The notes under the pieces: model-generated
The model's database searches: none
Told to the model about the DNA's origin: nothing
The model's input: the letters and a program-made list of their open reading frames with translations, nothing else
Source of the DNA: Saccharomonospora piscinae
GTDB taxonomy: Bacteria; Actinomycetota; Actinomycetes; Mycobacteriales; Pseudonocardiaceae
Assembly (NCBI RefSeq): GCF_005862235.1
Contig: NZ_VCEK01000004.1
Span: forward strand, 1-64,000
Direction of reading: 5' to 3'
Length of the DNA: 64,000 nucleotides
In this document: positions 37,824 through 46,441 of the stretch, one piece after another
How positions within the stretch are numbered: position 1 is the stretch's first letter
How the letters are laid out: every line of letters begins with the position of its first letter
Position numbers and translations under genes: made by a program

Positions 37824-38665
37824 CCCGCCACCCGCACCGTCGTCGTCGCGCCCCAGATGGCGAGGCTGGCGAAGAAGTCGAGGAGGCTGACGGCCACGAT
37901 CGCCGTCCGCACTCCCCGTCCCACGGCAACGCCGACTCCCGCCGGCCCGCCCGTGGCGCGGAACCCGTAGTAGCAGTGGGTCAGCACCACCACGACGCTG
38001 AACAGCAACACCTTGCCGAACGACCAGAGCACGTCCTCCGGTGGGAGGAACAGTGTGAAGTAGTGGTCGTAGGTGCCCGCCGACTGCCCGTAGAACCAGA
38101 TCACGATCTGCCGGGACGCCACGTACGAGGTGAGCAGGCCGATCGCGTACAGCGGGATGATCGCGCAGAACCCGGCGATGATCCGGGTCGTCACGAGGTA
38201 GGGCACGCTGGGCACGCCCATGACCTCCAGCGCGTCGACCTCTTCGGAGATGCGCATGGCGCCGAGTTGCGCGGTGAACCCGCAGCCGACCGTGGCCGAC
38301 AGGGCGAGCCCGGCCACGAGCGGCGCGATCTCGCGCGTGTTGAAGTAGGCCGACAGGAACCCGGCGAACGCCGCCGTCCCGACCTGGTTCAGCGCGGTGT
38401 AGCCCTGCAGGCCCACCACCACGCCGGTGAACAGGGTCATGCCGATCATCACGCCGATCGTGCCGCCGATCACCGCGAGTGCCCCGCTGCCGAAGCTCAC
38501 CTCGGCCAGCAGGCGCACGATCTCGCGGGGATAACGGCGTAGTGCTCTGGGAACCCAGGCCAGAGCCCGCAGGCTGAACAGCACCGCGTCGCCCAGGGTG
38601 TCCAGAAACGACAGTCGCGCGTCGAGAGCCTCGGCGGCCCGGCGCCGGGCAGGGCTGATGGTCAC
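37820..38665 (-). CDS. yrbEB: MlaE/YrbE-type permease, second subunit
   Basis: A 281-aa permease of the MlaE/YrbE family with five to six hydrophobic segments. The conserved cytoplasmic motif EEVDALEVMGV lies after the second hydrophobic block. Pairs with YrbEA in the inner membrane as the transmembrane part of the Mce transporter; the ATPase (MceG/Mkl) is not in this window. GTG 38665 starts 4 bp after the yrbEA stop. Confidence 0.95.
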   Translation of the reverse strand: MTISPARRRAAEALDARLSFLDTLGDAVLFSLRALAWVPRALRRYPREIVRLLAEVSFGSGALAVIGGTIGVMIGMTLFTGVVVGLQGYTALNQVGTAAFAGFLSAYFNTREIAPLVAGLALSATVGCGFTAQLGAMRISEEVDALEVMGVPSVPYLVTTRIIAGFCAIIPLYAIGLLTSYVASRQIVIWFYGQSAGTYDHYFTLFLPPEDVLWSFGKVLLFSVVVVLTHCYYGFRATGGPAGVGVAVGRGVRTAIVAVSLLDFFASLAIWGATTTVRVAG

Positions 38666-38669
38666 GGCC

Positions 38670-39470
38670 TCACATTCCCTTCGGCGGCACGAGCTGCAGG
38701 TACACGGTCGTCAGCACGAAGTTCAGGACGAACAGCAGCAGGAACGTGATGACCACCGACTGGTTCACCGCGTCGCCGACGCCCTTGGGGCCCGCGGCGG
38801 GGTTGAGACCGCGGTACGCGGCGACGACTCCGGCGACGAAGCCGAAGATCAGGGCCTTGATCTCGCTGATCACCAGATCCGGCAGCTGTGCCAGCGCCGA
38901 GAAGCTGGCGAGGTAGGCGCCGGGCGTGCCGTCCTGCAGCACGACGTTGAAGAAGTAGCCGCCGCACACGCCGACGACGCTGACCATGCCGTTGAGGAAG
39001 ACCGCGACGCCCATGGCCGCGAGCACGCGGGGCACGATCAGCCGCTGGACGGGCGAGACGCCCAGCACCTCCATGGCGTCGATCTCCTCGCGGATGGTGC
39101 GCGAGCCCAGATCGGCGCACATCGCCGAGCCGCCAGCCCCGGCGATGAGCAGTGCGGTGACGATCGGACTGGCCTGCTGGATGATGGCGAGGACGCTGGC
39201 CGCGCCGGTGAACGACTGCGCGCCGATCTGCGTGGTGAGGGAGCCGACGTGCAGCGCGATGACGCCGCCGAACGGGATGGCCACGAGCGCCGTGGGCAGG
39301 ATCGAGACGCTGGCGATGAACCAGAACTGCTGCACGAACTCCCGGAACTGGAACGGCCTGCGGGCGATGTTGCGCAGCACGTCGATCGCGAGCGCGTAGA
39401 GCCTGCCCGTCTGGCGTAAAGCGGCCGCGCCCGGAAAGGTCCGGCCGCCCCGTTCGGCGTCGAGCGCCAC
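38670..39470 (-). CDS. yrbEA: MlaE/YrbE-type permease, first subunit
   Basis: A 266-aa permease, first gene of the mce operon. It has the signature REEIDAMEVLGV and the membrane block FGFVAGVVAAYRGLNPAAGPKGVG. GTG 39470 is chosen because AAGGAG lies 7 bp upstream; an earlier in-frame GTG (39506) has CCGGAGA abutting it. The 473-bp upstream region carries two direct repeats and a divergent exported-protein promoter. Confidence 0.93.
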   Translation of the reverse strand: MALDAERGGRTFPGAAALRQTGRLYALAIDVLRNIARRPFQFREFVQQFWFIASVSILPTALVAIPFGGVIALHVGSLTTQIGAQSFTGAASVLAIIQQASPIVTALLIAGAGGSAMCADLGSRTIREEIDAMEVLGVSPVQRLIVPRVLAAMGVAVFLNGMVSVVGVCGGYFFNVVLQDGTPGAYLASFSALAQLPDLVISEIKALIFGFVAGVVAAYRGLNPAAGPKGVGDAVNQSVVITFLLLFVLNFVLTTVYLQLVPPKGM

Positions 39471-39516
39471 TCGCGTCTCCTTCGGTCGGCGAAAACCGCG
39501 TTTCACTCTCCGGTAA

Positions 39517-39575
39517 AACGGCGGTTCTGTTCGTCGACACGCCGCTGTGTGCGTGTGCTGACAATAACGGCGGTT
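39517..39575. promoter_or_regulatory. Direct repeat pair upstream of the mce operon
   Basis: AACGGCGGTT occurs at 39517-39526 and again at 39566-39575, in the first 110 bp upstream of yrbEA. The 10-bp cores are identical and start 49 bp apart. They are plausible binding sites for an mce regulator; they do not match the KstR consensus. Confidence 0.35.
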
Positions 39576-39779
39576 TCGCTCGCCGGTTACGGGAAATTGT
39601 TAGGAGCTTGGTGACAAGTTTCTGTGCCGCAGTGTGAACCCGGGTGAGTATGCCGGTCGGGGCGCAGGGTGGTCTGAGTTTGTACGCCGTGCCGCACAAG
39701 GGGGAACGGCGTTTTGCTCGGCTCGTGACAATCGTTGCGCCAAACGAGCGAGCAGGCCCCCGGGAAAGCGTTGTGTTTC

Positions 39780-39808
39780 TTGTTCGTTTCCTGGGCAGCG
39801 GCTAACGT
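39780..39808 (+). promoter_or_regulatory. Predicted promoter of the exported-protein cluster
   Basis: TTGTTC (39780-39785) and TAACGT (39803-39808) have 17-bp spacing, close to the vegetative consensus. Predicted start near 39815 leaves a leader of about 130 nt before ATG 39944. The rest of the 473-bp gene-free stretch 39471-39943 is AT-richer than its surroundings and shows no ORF with a ribosome site. Confidence 0.5.
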
Positions 39809-39826
39809 ACTCGCTGGTAGGTTGCC

Positions 39827-39838
39827 GTAGGCGCCTAC
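39827..39838. promoter_or_regulatory. 12-bp perfect palindrome in the exported-cluster leader
   Basis: GTAGGCGCCTAC is perfectly palindromic and lies 18 bp beyond the predicted -10 box, with a further GGTAG half-site at 39816. The position fits a repressor site that would block early elongation. Confidence 0.4.
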
Positions 39839-39943
39839 CGGGCAAGCATCGTCGGCCGATGTTTTTTTCGCGTGGAGGAAGCACTTCCCGCTCCGCGCCG
39901 CTTGTCCTGCCCGTTCACCTGCCCAGCTCGGAAAGGAATCGCT

Positions 39944-40570
39944 ATGCGTAGGCGCGTTTCCAGTATCGTCGCCACCGCCGCCGCGGCGACGTTCGCCCTC
40001 GGCTTCAGCGCGATGTCCGCATCGGCCCAGCAGCAGGAGTGGGTCATCGACCCCGGTGGTGACTACACCGCCGCCTCCGGCACCACCGTGCTCACCAACA
40101 CGAGTAACGGCGTCACGCTGAACTGCTCCGGTTCGGACGCCGAGGGAACACTGAACACCAACGCCAGTGGCTCGCCCGCCCAGATCGGCACCATCGCGGG
40201 CATCTCGTGGGAGAACTGCTCCGGCCCGCTCGGCCTGAGCTTCGACGTGGAGCCGCAGAACCTGCCGTGGAGCATCAACGGCGAGTCCTACGACGCCGCG
40301 ACCGGTGTCACCACCGGCTCCATCGGTGGAGTCACCGCCGTGCTCTCGGGTACCAGCTGCAACGCCACCGTCGAGGGAGCGACGCCCGGTACGTACGACA
40401 ACGCCAGCGACACGCTCGCGCCCGGCCCGATCGCCGGGTCGCCGCACGAGCTGACCGTCACCTACGTCGACCCGGGTGCGGGCTGCTTCGGCCTCATCAA
40501 CACCGGCGACACGGTGACCTTCGAGGGCGCCTATGTCGTCTCGCCGGGCCAGGACGTCACGCTCCAGTGA
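39944..40570 (+). CDS. Exported protein of unknown function (208 aa)
   Basis: Sec-type signal peptide (MRRRVSSIVATAAAATFALG, cleavage expected after ASA) and a mature domain of about 178 residues rich in Thr, Gly and Asn with four Cys (CSGSDAEG, WENCSGPLG, GTSCNATV, GAGCFGL), likely two disulfides. GAAAGGAATC precedes the ATG. First of three consecutive exported proteins divergent from mce. I do not recognise the family; it resembles generic secreted beta-rich actinobacterial proteins. Confidence 0.8.
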   Translation: MRRRVSSIVATAAAATFALGFSAMSASAQQQEWVIDPGGDYTAASGTTVLTNTSNGVTLNCSGSDAEGTLNTNASGSPAQIGTIAGISWENCSGPLGLSFDVEPQNLPWSINGESYDAATGVTTGSIGGVTAVLSGTSCNATVEGATPGTYDNASDTLAPGPIAGSPHELTVTYVDPGAGCFGLINTGDTVTFEGAYVVSPGQDVTLQ

Positions 40571-40670
40571 TGTCCGGCTAGGACGTCCTGCCCGGCCGGG
40601 GGTTCCGGCATCCGGCCGGGCAGGACGCCGACCGAGCCTCACCCGTTCGACAACGACAGTGGAGGAACCC

Positions 40671-42242
40671 GTGCGCGTGGCGAGCGGAAGGGCAGTGCCG
40701 GCCGTGGCGGTCGCCGTGGTGGGCCTGACCGGAATACTGGCGACACCCGCCGCCTCGAAGCAGGACACCGGGCCGCGGTCCGATGTGGTGCACGCGGACG
40801 GTTCCGCGCTCCCGTTCCGCTGCGAGACCGAAGGGGGCGAGCGCGAGGTGAGCGTCCGCTTCGGTCTGTCGCTGCCGGAGCGGGTGCCGATCGGTGAGCC
40901 GATCACCCCGGAGGACGTCACCGTCGAGGTGACGCTGGGCGACGAGGCCACCGCCGACCTCACCGGACGGGACATGCCGTCGGTCACCGGGTCCGCCGAG
41001 GTCGTCCTCGCCGCGGCGAACGAGGACCGGGAGACCGACGAGGTGCCGCTGGTGTGGCCCACGCTGGCCGTACCGGCCACACCGGTTCCGGAGCAGGGAC
41101 GGGCCGAGGTCACCGCGCGGGGGAAGGCGCCGTCGTTCACGCCCGAGCAGGCGGGGCGGTGGACACTGTCCGCGCGGGAGGTGACGCTGTATCTCGCCAC
41201 CCCGCCCCCCGACGGCGATGCACCCGGCCCCGACCCGATACCCGAGCCCGAACCCGAGCCCGAGCCCGAACCCAGCGGGCAAAACGACGCCGGGTCCGCG
41301 GCCGAGGAGCCCGGCTCGGCCGCGGACACCTCGGCACCGTCGAGTACGACCGACACCGAGGTGCCTCCGGCGTCGCCACAACGCGCGCTCACCCTCGACT
41401 GCGCCCTCGCTCCGGACGCCGCAGCCGATCCGCTGCTGTCCTGGCACGTGGCCGAGGACGGTGAGAACGGTGAAGCCGGTGAGGGGCAGGACCGGGACGG
41501 CACCGGCTCCGCCCCGGGCGAGGCGGACGGCACCACCGATGCGCTCGCGGAGGCGGCCGACGTGCCGGAGGACTGCGAGGACTTCGCCGACGAGCCCACC
41601 GCCTGGTGCGCCTACCTCGGTGGGTTCAACAACATCAACGCGATGGGCTCCGCCGCGAGGATCGAGCCCGGCATTCTCAACTTGGCCGTGCCCAACCCGG
41701 GACCCTGCCCCGACGGCCCCCCGCTGTGGTTCTGCCAGAACGTGACCGGCGAGCTGAGCCACGACGGAAAGCAGGAGTTCCCCCCGTCCGACAACGCCTT
41801 CCACGCCTTCGACTTCATGCCGAACGCCGCCACCGTGGAGGTCAGCCAGGTGGCCCCGATGGACATCGAGGTGCAGTTCCAGATCGTCGCGCCGTACGAG
41901 GGCTCCGTGGTGGCGCGCACCGAGATGTCCGTGCGAGCGGACGACGTGACCGTGAACGGGAAGCGGCTCGACGTGGGCGAGGACTGCCGCACCGCGGAAC
42001 CGATGCCCGTCACCCTCACCGCCGACTATCCCGACGGCTACGTGGTGGACCGGGGCGGCACGCTCGACGGCACGGTCGACATCCCCGAGTTCGCGGGCTG
42101 TGGCAGGGCGGGGGAACTCGACTCGCTGATCACCGGCCTGATCTCCGGTCCCGGCAACTACGTGAAGATGACGCAGGGCAGCGTGTGCGACGTCCGTAAC
42201 ACCGGTGGCTGCCCTCCGCCGATTCCCACCCTCGCGCGCTGA
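40671..42242 (+). CDS. Large exported protein with acidic Pro-Glu linker
   Basis: A 523-aa protein with a signal peptide (AVPAVAVAVVGLTGILATPAA). The N-terminal domain (LPFRCETEGGEREVSVRFGL..., residues about 45-185) resembles the DUF6801-type domain of actinobacterial secreted proteins (moderate confidence). A PEPEPEPEPEPEPS linker and an acidic stretch follow. The C-terminal Cys-containing domain (about 310-523) starts DCEDFADEPTAWCAYLGGFNN. GTG 40671 follows GGAGGA. It begins 100 bp after the first exported gene and is probably co-transcribed. Confidence 0.8.
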   Translation: MRVASGRAVPAVAVAVVGLTGILATPAASKQDTGPRSDVVHADGSALPFRCETEGGEREVSVRFGLSLPERVPIGEPITPEDVTVEVTLGDEATADLTGRDMPSVTGSAEVVLAAANEDRETDEVPLVWPTLAVPATPVPEQGRAEVTARGKAPSFTPEQAGRWTLSAREVTLYLATPPPDGDAPGPDPIPEPEPEPEPEPSGQNDAGSAAEEPGSAADTSAPSSTTDTEVPPASPQRALTLDCALAPDAAADPLLSWHVAEDGENGEAGEGQDRDGTGSAPGEADGTTDALAEAADVPEDCEDFADEPTAWCAYLGGFNNINAMGSAARIEPGILNLAVPNPGPCPDGPPLWFCQNVTGELSHDGKQEFPPSDNAFHAFDFMPNAATVEVSQVAPMDIEVQFQIVAPYEGSVVARTEMSVRADDVTVNGKRLDVGEDCRTAEPMPVTLTADYPDGYVVDRGGTLDGTVDIPEFAGCGRAGELDSLITGLISGPGNYVKMTQGSVCDVRNTGGCPPPIPTLAR

Positions 42243-42291
42243 GCCGCCCGTGGCCTGCGCGTCATCCCCACCCATCCCGAAGGAGAAGTCG

Positions 42292-43272
42292 ATGAGGAGA
42301 TCCCCCGTGACCAAGCGCAGATCCGGCCGCCTGCTGGGCTCCGGCGTCGCCGCGGTGGCGCTGGCCGCCACGGCCATCGGAGCGGCGCCGGCGGCCGCCG
42401 ACACGGACGACACCCGCGATGCGCGGGCCGCCGCGTCGCTCGCGGGACACTGGGCGCCGTTCGACCGGTGCCCCGTGGACGATCCGGCGATGCTGGCCGC
42501 CGACGGCGACGAGCTGGCCGCGCTGTGCATGGCGTCGTCGTCGGAGTCGGGGACGATGACCATCGGCGAGAAGACCGTGCCCACGGCGGGGACGAATCTC
42601 CAGCTGGGACTCCTCGGGGACGGAGTGGACTACGCGGCCGTGTCGCCGGAGGGCGCGGGCATTCAGGCCGAGCCCGTCGCCGTTCCCGGCGGCCTGCTCA
42701 ATCTGATGTGCCCCAGCGAGATTCCCGTGCTGACGTCGTTGTGTGAGAAGGCCGCGGACAGCACTCTCAACCGGGTGGTCGCGACCGTGGAGCCCGCGGG
42801 CACCCCGACCGACTTCGACCTCAACGCCGGCCTGGGGGTGGGGCAGCCGATCGTCACGCTGCCGGTGAAGATCCGCCTCGACAACCCGCTGCTGGGCGGA
42901 CGCTGCTACATCGGATCGGAGGCCGACCCGATCGTGCTGCGCCCGGCGCACACCTCGCAGCCCACGCTGGGGCTCGTGCGGTACGGCCCCGACGGGACCG
43001 AGGTGGCGGGCGGGGAGCTGAGCAACATCGGTCTGTCCGGCGCCGACCAGGTCGACGACTCGTTCGCCGTGCCCGAGGCCGACGGGTGCGGCTTCCTCGG
43101 CACGCTGGACTGGGCCGTGAACGCGCAGCTCGGCCTGCCCTCGCCGGAGGGCGCGAACAGCCTCGTGCTCGACGCCGCCAGCACGACCACCGGCGGCTTC
43201 TACACCCCGGCGCAGTACACCCCCGACCAGGGACAGCGCCTCGCCGACTACTGGCACGCCGCCGCGCGCTGA
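42292..43272 (+). CDS. Exported protein of unknown function (326 aa)
   Basis: Signal peptide with a basic start and a long hydrophobic core (LLGSGVAAVALAATAIGAAPAAA), followed by a Cys-containing mature chain (DRCPVDDPAM, LCMASSSES, LMCPSEIPVLTSLCEKA, GRCYIGSEADP). Its Cys pattern and Gly-rich beta-like segments resemble the C-terminal half of the preceding protein, so the two may be related. AAGGAGAAG precedes the ATG. The stop is followed by a 30-bp repeat array. Confidence 0.8.
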   Translation: MRRSPVTKRRSGRLLGSGVAAVALAATAIGAAPAAADTDDTRDARAAASLAGHWAPFDRCPVDDPAMLAADGDELAALCMASSSESGTMTIGEKTVPTAGTNLQLGLLGDGVDYAAVSPEGAGIQAEPVAVPGGLLNLMCPSEIPVLTSLCEKAADSTLNRVVATVEPAGTPTDFDLNAGLGVGQPIVTLPVKIRLDNPLLGGRCYIGSEADPIVLRPAHTSQPTLGLVRYGPDGTEVAGGELSNIGLSGADQVDDSFAVPEADGCGFLGTLDWAVNAQLGLPSPEGANSLVLDAASTTTGGFYTPAQYTPDQGQRLADYWHAAAR

Positions 43273-43288
43273 CCGCGTTCCGGTTGCG

Positions 43289-43372
43289 GCGAAGGCCACC
43301 TTGACCGCGTGTGGCGCAGCGAAGGCCACCTTGACTGCGTGTGACGCAGTGAGGGTGGCCTTCGCGGCACCC
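43289..43372. repeat. 30-bp repeat array with inverting core, locus 2 (3 units)
   Basis: Units start at 43289, 43319 and 43349. The first two carry GCGAAGGCCACC, the third the complementary GGTGGCCTTCGC, again on a constant 30-bp period. They lie between the stop of the exported gene and the opposed stop of the sagB-like gene. Same arrangement as at 26945. Confidence 0.88.
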
Positions 43373-43394
43373 CCGGCACCCCCGGCGACGCGCG

Positions 43395-44108
43395 TCAGGC
43401 CGGGGGGCGGCCGGTGGGGAAGAGCATCGTCGGGATCTCGTTCTCCGGCAGGCCCAGCAGGGTGCCCAGCGCCGCGTCGTCGAAGCCCGCCACCGCGCAC
43501 CCCGCCAGCCCCAGCGCCGTACCCACCAGGTACAGGTTCTGCACGGCCACGCCCGAGTCGACGTGCAGTGTCCGGTAGTGCCGCAGCGGGTACTTGTCGA
43601 ACGCGACGTCGAGACGGGCGGTGACGGCCACCGTCACCGCGGGCTGCCAGGCGAACTCCTCCTGCAGATACACCTGTTCGAGCTGCGGGCCCGGGTCGGT
43701 CTCGGCGAGCTGCACCAGTTCGTGCGACACCGGTTCGTAGCGGTACACACCCTGGTCCAGACCCGTCACCCGCCGCACCACGGCGTAGGCGCGCAGGATG
43801 TCCAGACCGCCCGCGCTGGGAGCCATGCTCAGCGGATACTCCTCCACCCCGTAGGCGGGCACGAACCGCTGCACGCCCATCGAGAACCGCAGCAACGCGC
43901 TCAGCGCGGGCAGTTCGAGTTCGCCGTCGTCGTACTCATAGGCCGAATGGCGGCGCGCGAGTGCCGCCACCAGCCCCGTCTTGGGCGGGCGCACGTCCGG
44001 CAGCGCGATGTGCCGGGACAGCGGCAACGGCTGGACCGGTACCGGCCGCTGGGCGTTCAGCAGGCGGTGTACCGCCAGCGCGCGTTCGGTGGTATCCCGA
44101 CCATTCAC
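43395..44108 (-). CDS. SagB-type FMN oxidoreductase (stand-alone)
   Basis: A 237-aa nitroreductase-fold protein of the SagB/ThcOx family: RRHSAYEYDDGEL at the N-terminus, APSAGGLDILRAYAVV near residue 100 and GTALGLAGCAVAGFDDAALGTLLGL at the end. SagB enzymes oxidise azolines in thiazole/oxazole-modified peptides together with a cyclodehydratase. No SagC/D or precursor gene is adjacent, so a different small substrate is equally possible. Starts at GTG 44108 without a strong ribosome site. Confidence 0.82.
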   Translation of the reverse strand: MNGRDTTERALAVHRLLNAQRPVPVQPLPLSRHIALPDVRPPKTGLVAALARRHSAYEYDDGELELPALSALLRFSMGVQRFVPAYGVEEYPLSMAPSAGGLDILRAYAVVRRVTGLDQGVYRYEPVSHELVQLAETDPGPQLEQVYLQEEFAWQPAVTVAVTARLDVAFDKYPLRHYRTLHVDSGVAVQNLYLVGTALGLAGCAVAGFDDAALGTLLGLPENEIPTMLFPTGRPPA

Positions 44109-44209
44109 GACGGCTCCCGTCGCTTCCCCACGTCACCGGCCACGGCGGCATGGTAACCCGTTCGAGTGGCTGGGTGCGGCGGATCGGGGACGGTTCCGCG
44201 TCGGATCCG

Positions 44210-46333
44210 TCACTCTCCGGCGGCCAGCCACCGATCGTCCGAGGCCAGCACCGTCAACCGCTGCGTCGCCCGCGTCAGCGCGACGTACAGCACCCGGCGC
44301 CCGGTCAGCGACTCGTCGACCAGCTCACTCGGCTCCACCAGCACCACCGCGTCGTACTCCAGGCCCTTGGAGTCGAGGCTGCCCACCACCCGGAGCCGGT
44401 CGTCGTCGTAGCCCGACAACCACCGGCCGACCTCGTCGACCCGGTTCATGGCACAGATCACGCCCACCGTGCCGTCGACGGCGTCGAGCTGCTCCTTCGC
44501 GGCCAGCTGCGTGGCCGACTCCCGGTTGCCGGGGTCCGTGCGCCGGATCTGCGGCGTCAGTCCCGTGGTCCGGACCGCGTGCGGCAGCTCGTCCTCCTCC
44601 GCGTGCCCCGCCACCACCCTGGCGGCGAGGTCGAAGATCTCCGCGGAGTTCCGGTAGTTGGTGCGCAGGGTGTAGCGCCTGCGGGGGGTGCGAGCGCCGA
44701 ACGCCTGGTCCCGCGCCGCCGCCGCCTCGCCAGGGTGGGGCCAGGAACTCTGCACCGGATCACCCACGACGGTCCAGCTCGCGTACCGGCCCCGCCGGGC
44801 CACCATCCGCCACTGCAACGGGGAGAGGTCCTGCGACTCGTCCACGACGACGTGCGAGTACTCGTCGTAGTGCTCGGGCCGGTGCCGCGCGGGCCCGCCG
44901 CGCTCCGGTGGGGACTCGGCACCGGCCGACTGCCCCCGGCGCCGTTTCGGCGGCGGTCCCAGCAGCACGCGCAACTCGTCGAGCAGGGCGACGTCGGCCA
45001 CCGTCCACTCCCGATCCGGCTCGGCCAGCGACGCGGACAGCAGCGCGACCTCCGGAGCGGTCAGGACGTTCTTCGCCGCGCGGGCCAGGCGCCGTTCGTC
45101 GCCGAGCCACCGCAGGACCTGCGCCGGATACAGCACCGGCCACCACACCACCAGAAAGCGGTGGAAGTCGAGGCGTTCGCCGAGGTCGCGCACCAGCTCG
45201 GCCCGGTCGAAGGAGCGACCGTCGTCGCGCGCGTACTGCTCCGCCCGGTCCGCCAGCGCCTCCAGCAGTGCCTCGGCGGCCCGCACCCGTGCCCGGTTCG
45301 GCGGCTGGGAGTGGCCGTGGACCTTGCGCCGCACCTTCTCCAGCTCCCGCGCCGAGAGCTTGAGCACCTCACCCCTGTAGACGATCCGCATCTCGGTGGG
45401 GGCCTCGGGTGGCGTGTCGCGCAGCGCCTTGCCGAGCACCTTGCGCATCCGCAGCGAGCCCTTGACCGCCGCCAGCGCCGCCGGATCGTGGCGGGTGGCG
45501 TCGATCCCGTCGAGAACCTGGCCGAGCGATCGCAGTTCGACGTTGGTCTCGCCCATCGACGGCAGCACGCGCGAGATGTAGTTCGTGAACACGCCGGACG
45601 GCCCCACCACGAGCACTCCGGCGCCGCCGAGCTGACGCCGGTGGCGGTACAGCAGGTACGCGGCGCGGTGCAGCGCCACCGCCGTCTTGCCGGTCCCCGG
45701 GCCGCCCGTGATCTCGGTCACGCCACGCCACGGCGCGCGGATCACGTCGTCCTGCTCTTTCTGGATGGTGGCGACGATGTCCCGCATGGTGTCGCCGCGG
45801 GCCCGGCCCAGTGCCGCCAGCAACGCGCCCTCCCCGACCACGTTCATGTCGTCGGGCACCGCCTCCGGCATGAGGACGTCGTCGTCGATGTCGAGCACCG
45901 ACTGCCCCGAACAGCGGATCACCCTGCGGCGCACCACGTCCATCGGTTCCTCGGCGGTGGCCTGGTAGAACGCCGCCGCCGCGGGAGCGCGCCAGTCGGT
46001 GACGAGGTTGTCGAAGTCGGCGTCCCGGATGCCGAGCCTGCCCACGTGGACCGGCTCCGCGCTGCCGTGGTCGAGCCTGCCGAAGACAAGGCCCTCGTAC
46101 TCGGCGTCCAGCGTCTGCAGCGTCTGGTTGGCGTGGAACACCATCATGTCGCGCTCGTACAGCATCGACGCCTGCTCGAACACGGCCTCACTCTGGGCGC
46201 CGCGCCCCAGTTCGTAGCCACGGGTGCGCATGGCCTCGGCCTGCGCGCGCAGCTCCGCGAGCCGGATGTACACCCGGTCCACGTGGGTTTGTTCGATGGC
46301 GATCTCGGCCCGTCTCACCCGGGATTCCGACAC
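44210..46333 (-). CDS. helD: RNA polymerase-associated helicase-like ATPase HelD
   Basis: A 707-aa UvrD-family ATPase of the HelD type. Coiled-coil N-terminal arm (residues 1-about 70), Walker A GGPGTGKT near residue 210, VVVDESQDLSPLQW near 497, and C-terminal helicase motif GLEYDAVVLVEP plus YVALTRATQRL. Actinobacterial HelD rescues RNA polymerase and some copies (HelR) give rifampicin tolerance. GTG 46333 follows GAGGAGC. Divergent from rsmD. No rifampicin-associated element was seen upstream. Confidence 0.9.
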   Translation of the reverse strand: MSESRVRRAEIAIEQTHVDRVYIRLAELRAQAEAMRTRGYELGRGAQSEAVFEQASMLYERDMMVFHANQTLQTLDAEYEGLVFGRLDHGSAEPVHVGRLGIRDADFDNLVTDWRAPAAAAFYQATAEEPMDVVRRRVIRCSGQSVLDIDDDVLMPEAVPDDMNVVGEGALLAALGRARGDTMRDIVATIQKEQDDVIRAPWRGVTEITGGPGTGKTAVALHRAAYLLYRHRRQLGGAGVLVVGPSGVFTNYISRVLPSMGETNVELRSLGQVLDGIDATRHDPAALAAVKGSLRMRKVLGKALRDTPPEAPTEMRIVYRGEVLKLSARELEKVRRKVHGHSQPPNRARVRAAEALLEALADRAEQYARDDGRSFDRAELVRDLGERLDFHRFLVVWWPVLYPAQVLRWLGDERRLARAAKNVLTAPEVALLSASLAEPDREWTVADVALLDELRVLLGPPPKRRRGQSAGAESPPERGGPARHRPEHYDEYSHVVVDESQDLSPLQWRMVARRGRYASWTVVGDPVQSSWPHPGEAAAARDQAFGARTPRRRYTLRTNYRNSAEIFDLAARVVAGHAEEDELPHAVRTTGLTPQIRRTDPGNRESATQLAAKEQLDAVDGTVGVICAMNRVDEVGRWLSGYDDDRLRVVGSLDSKGLEYDAVVLVEPSELVDESLTGRRVLYVALTRATQRLTVLASDDRWLAAGE

Positions 46334-46441
46334 TCGCGCTCCTCGCACTCCTCGCCTCGGAAGGGGAAGAACGACTTTACGCGATCGCGGGCCGTGCCCG
46401 ACCCCGTCCCGTGTCCCGGACGCGGGTGCGAGCATGGCGAT

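Noticed and set aside
39471-39943. KstR-type operator for the mce operon
   Set aside because: No TnnAACnnGTTnnA motif with adequate match was found; the direct repeats are unlike it.
39587-41599. 670-codon minus-strand frame over the exported cluster
   Set aside because: It is a Ser/Gly/Arg-rich shadow of the plus-strand exported genes, whose signal peptides and ribosome sites are convincing.
43961-46441. Long plus-strand frame leading into rsmD
   Set aside because: It runs antisense to sagB and helD; the true rsmD start is GTG 46442 and the upstream part has no protein signature.
46334-46441. Rifampicin-associated element upstream of helD
   Set aside because: No palindrome of the expected GGGGCTTGC...GCAAGCCCC type is visible in the intergenic region.
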